Shown piece by piece: positions 61,946-64,000 of a stretch of DNA of 64,000 nucleotides (position 1 is its first letter; each line of letters opens with the position of its first letter). Origin of the DNA: Myxococcota bacterium (lineage in GTDB: Bacteria > Myxococcota_A > UBA9160 > UBA4427); contig JASMLK010000025.1 in the NCBI GenBank assembly GCA_030748735.1, positions 62,001 through 126,000 of the forward strand, in the 5' to 3' direction. The notes below the pieces were generated by a model. It had not been told where the DNA came from and ran no database searches. It was given only the letters and a program-made list of their open reading frames with translations. The translations under genes were made by a program, and so were the position numbers.

Positions 61946-63295
61946 CTACGCCTCGATCTCGAAGTGGCTGAGCAGCGACTGTGCAGCGCGACGCCCGGAT
62001 GCCATGGCGTGCTCGGCGCGCGGGCCGATGCGATACGGACCGGCAAAATAGATACGCCGGCCCTGCTCGCCCCGGTCGAGCTGTACCCGTTCGAAGCGTG
62101 CGAGGGCACGATAGGCCCCGACCCGGAAGTTCGGGTTTTCGCAGGACGCGCGTCGCAGCCGAGCCAGCCGAATGCGCTCGACCAGTTCGGGATGGAAGCG
62201 CGACAACGCCGCGACCAGCGACTTTTCGACCACCTCGTCGCTCGCGCTCGCATTGGCGCTCGCAAAGCGCTCGTTCGCGCGCACGGTGACGAGCCCGGCA
62301 CCGCGCGGTGCGCGCGTTTCGTCGCCGACTTCGCAGAGATAACACTCGATCGACGAAGCTTCGGCCTTGGGCACGCGCACGAAGCGGTGGGTATTTCCGA
62401 TCGGTGCGTCGAGGCCGAGTGAAAGCGACACCACCGGCCCACTGCGATAGCTCTGGAAGTAGTCGCGCTCCGCTGGAACCAGAACCGGAGCCGCGATGCG
62501 ACCCGCCACTTCGGGGGGGGTCGCGACCACCACGGCGTCCACGTCGAACACGCGATCACCGGCCTGCGCGTCACATTGCACCGTGTATCCGCCACCTTGC
62601 CGCGCGGTGATTCCCTGCACCTCGGCGTGCCGCACGACATCGAGGCCCGCCGCGACCCGATTCGCGAGAACCCACAACCCTTCGCGCAACGAACCGAGGG
62701 TCGCTCGACCTTCGCGTGAAGCGATACGCGAAAGCAGGAAGGCGACCCGGCTGATCTCCATTTCGTCGTCGACGTATTCGCTCGTGGTTTCGGGCGACGC
62801 CCAGTGGTCGAACAACGACGGACCGAAGTAGAGCGTCGCGAAGTCGCGCACGCTGCGGAAGTCGAGGTCGGATGCAAGCTCGGGCGCGTCGGGGTCGAGT
62901 TTCGCGCGATAGCGGGCCATCAATCGCGGCAGTCGCAAGAGCCGCTTCTTGTCCCACATCCGAACACCGGGCAGCGCGGCGAGTTCTTTCAGCGTCGAAG
63001 TCGCAACCGCATGGGGCACGCCGTGGAACATCTGCTCGAGGCCGACTTCATGGGGTGGGAGCAACTGGCCACCGAGTTCGACCCGGTCGATGAACGAAAG
63101 CAGTGCGCGATCCGAAGAGCGAACCAGGGGCAGCGCGCCATCGATGCTGAAGCCATCGACGAGGCCACCGGCCGCGCGACCGCCTACATGCCCTTCGCGT
63201 TCGAGCACGGTGACATCGCAGCCTGCACGCCCAAGCGCCCACGCGGCCCGCAAGCCTGCCAGTCCCGCTCCGATGATTGCTACCCGCGCACCCAC
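61946..63295 (-). CDS. FAD-dependent amine-oxidase/phytoene-desaturase-like oxidoreductase
   Basis: The 449-residue flavoprotein starts at GTG 63295 with GGAG about 9 nt upstream. The N terminus has the dinucleotide-binding motif VAIIGAGLAGLRAAWAL, an acid at the end of the second strand (VLEREGHVGGRA) and GG-doublet spacing typical of the NAD(P)-binding_8/amino-oxidase superfamily that includes protoporphyrinogen oxidase and carotenoid desaturases. The C terminus RRIYFAGPYRIGP carries the second FAD contact. The substrate cannot be read; a lipid or isoprenoid oxidation is possible given the neighbouring sterol-methyltransferase-like gene. It is followed by the interrupted exported-protein frame. 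Confidence 0.8.
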   Translation of the reverse strand: MGARVAIIGAGLAGLRAAWALGRAGCDVTVLEREGHVGGRAAGGLVDGFSIDGALPLVRSSDRALLSFIDRVELGGQLLPPHEVGLEQMFHGVPHAVATSTLKELAALPGVRMWDKKRLLRLPRLMARYRAKLDPDAPELASDLDFRSVRDFATLYFGPSLFDHWASPETTSEYVDDEMEISRVAFLLSRIASREGRATLGSLREGLWVLANRVAAGLDVVRHAEVQGITARQGGGYTVQCDAQAGDRVFDVDAVVVATPPEVAGRIAAPVLVPAERDYFQSYRSGPVVSLSLGLDAPIGNTHRFVRVPKAEASSIECYLCEVGDETRAPRGAGLVTVRANERFASANASASDEVVEKSLVAALSRFHPELVERIRLARLRRASCENPNFRVGAYRALARFERVQLDRGEQGRRIYFAGPYRIGPRAEHAMASGRRAAQSLLSHFEIEA

Positions 63296-63350
63296 GTCCC
63301 TGTCTCCGTCCGAATTGGGCCGCAGACCGTAGCGCGGCCCGCCCGGGCCT

Positions 63351-63371
63351 CTAGCCCGGATTATTCATGAA
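63351..63371. repeat. Half copy of the palindromic repeat core
   Basis: CTAGCCCGGATTATTCATGA, followed by A, matches the arms of the palindrome at 12514-12613 almost exactly. Here only one arm is present, between the FAD oxidase start and the 3' end of the methyltransferase gene. Similarity fades within about 15 bp downstream, so it is probably a decayed or solo arm. Confidence 0.8.
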
Positions 63372-63383
63372 CATCCGTCGCGA

Positions 63384-64000
63384 TCACGCCGGTTTCTCTG
63401 CGACGATTCGCCAGTTCAGATCTGCGATCTTGGCTTTCTCGGCGTCCGTCCACGCCTGCCCCCCGGTCTGGAGCAGTTCGAGCGACTCCTCGACCCACGG
63501 CGGCAAGACGCGAATCGCCTCGAGCGCTCGCACCACTCTTCTGCCCAGCAAGATCAAGTCGCGCTTCTGTTCGCAGAGCGGCCAGGCTTCGCTCTTCGAA
63601 GGGGCCGAAAGGAGAATCTCGAACCCGGCTCTCTCCAACGCAGCGCAGACGTCGGCCGGATACATCGACTGCGTAGCCGCCAGGGTTGGAAGATAGGTTC
63701 GGTGAAGCGCCGCATGCTCTTCGTTGTTCCAGTCGAAGTACGGGCTCAACAGGTATTCCGAGCAGGCGTATCGGGTTCCGGGCTTCAACACGCGGTACAT
63801 CTCCGCCGCATGGGCATCGAGCTCGTGCTTCTTGAAGAAGGGCCAGACCGCCTGAAAGGAAAAGCACCCGTCTAGAGTCTCTGATTCGTACGCGAGCGGG
63901 TCGTGGTGATCGCCCACCTTGAAATGGAGCCGGTCACTCATGCCGCACTGTGCAGCCCAGTCGACTGCGTTCTCGATCTGATTCGGATCGATGTTGTAGC
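63384..64000 (-). CDS. SAM-dependent methyltransferase, sterol-methyltransferase-like, 5' truncated by window edge
   Basis: The frame remains open through the right edge, so the N-terminal part, including motif I, lies outside. The visible ~205 codons begin YNIDPNQIENAVDWAAQCG, a post-I segment typical of sterol C24/tocopherol-type methyltransferases, then FKVGDHHDPLAYESETLDG and CFSFQAVWPFF (motif II region), MYRVLKPGTRYACSEYL (motif III), and a helical C-terminal part. It probably methylates a lipid (sterol- or quinone-like) but the substrate is unproven. An internal ATG at 63941 is not the start, because conserved sequence continues upstream of it. Confidence 0.75.
   Translation of the reverse strand, partial: YNIDPNQIENAVDWAAQCGMSDRLHFKVGDHHDPLAYESETLDGCFSFQAVWPFFKKHELDAHAAEMYRVLKPGTRYACSEYLLSPYFDWNNEEHAALHRTYLPTLAATQSMYPADVCAALERAGFEILLSAPSKSEAWPLCEQKRDLILLGRRVVRALEAIRVLPPWVEESLELLQTGGQAWTDAEKAKIADLNWRIVAEKPA

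Noticed and set aside
1-64000. tRNA, rRNA, CRISPR arrays, phage or intact insertion-sequence genes
   Set aside because: No cloverleaf-like conserved tRNA blocks, no spaced direct repeats and no transposase or integrase motifs were found on either strand.

Overview
The window is GC-rich with tightly packed genes, many GTG/TTG starts and many 1-8 bp stop/start overlaps. It looks like a chromosome segment of a Gram-negative, probably deltaproteobacterial/Myxococcota-like bacterium. Supporting signs are lipoprotein signal peptides, a PEP-CTERM protein behind a sigma-54-type promoter, FabH, a CheW/MCP pair, several acyl-CoA dehydrogenases and a deazaflavin-type (Ddn-like) oxidoreductase. The taxonomic call is an inference and is weak below that level. 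No tRNA, rRNA, CRISPR array, intact transposase or phage gene was seen.

Layout. (1) 1-6 kb: 3' part of a membrane glycosyltransferase, a C45-like hydrolase homologue, larE, ddl and a sulfatase-fold membrane protein. (2) 6-12.6 kb: a PEP-CTERM surface protein with a strong intrinsic terminator and a well-spaced -24/-12 promoter, then two large TPR lipoproteins of the kind found with PEP-CTERM/exosortase systems. (3) 12.6-39 kb: a surface-glycan region. It holds eight polytopic GT-C-type glycosyltransferase-like proteins (a ninth is the gene at the left edge), four GT2 enzymes, two methyltransferases, a sugar 3-oxidase/aminotransferase pair, a UPF0104/AglD-like membrane protein and a second sulfatase-fold lipoprotein. 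The helicase gene pcrA/uvrD sits inside it. The GT2 enzymes probably load sugars onto polyprenyl phosphate or build the glycan, and the GT-C proteins transfer them outside the inner membrane. (4) 39-44.3 kb: glmS and glmU (UDP-GlcNAc supply) and a third sulfatase-fold lipoprotein. (5) 44.2-49.1 kb: elbB, a Ddn-like oxidoreductase, a sulfotransferase and a pair of acyl-CoA dehydrogenases in one direction, possibly a lipid or steroid-like catabolic or modification unit. (6) 49.3-53 kb: an MCP with a NIT sensor domain and a multi-CheW protein. (7) 53-64 kb: hflX, fabH, a phasin-like protein with a clear promoter and repeated operator-like motif, a glutaryl-CoA-dehydrogenase-like gene, murQ, mutS2, a FAD-dependent oxidase followed by a probably frameshifted exported protein, and a truncated sterol-methyltransferase-like gene.

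Most unusual items: a 100-bp near-perfect palindrome that contains the stop codons of two convergent genes and has a decayed half copy at 63.35 kb; three sulfatase-fold paralogues that all carry threonine where sulfatases need the formylglycine cysteine; an 11-bp motif repeated around the phasin promoter; an EAL-domain remnant inside the glycan region; and a C45-like protein with no cysteine at the expected nucleophile position.
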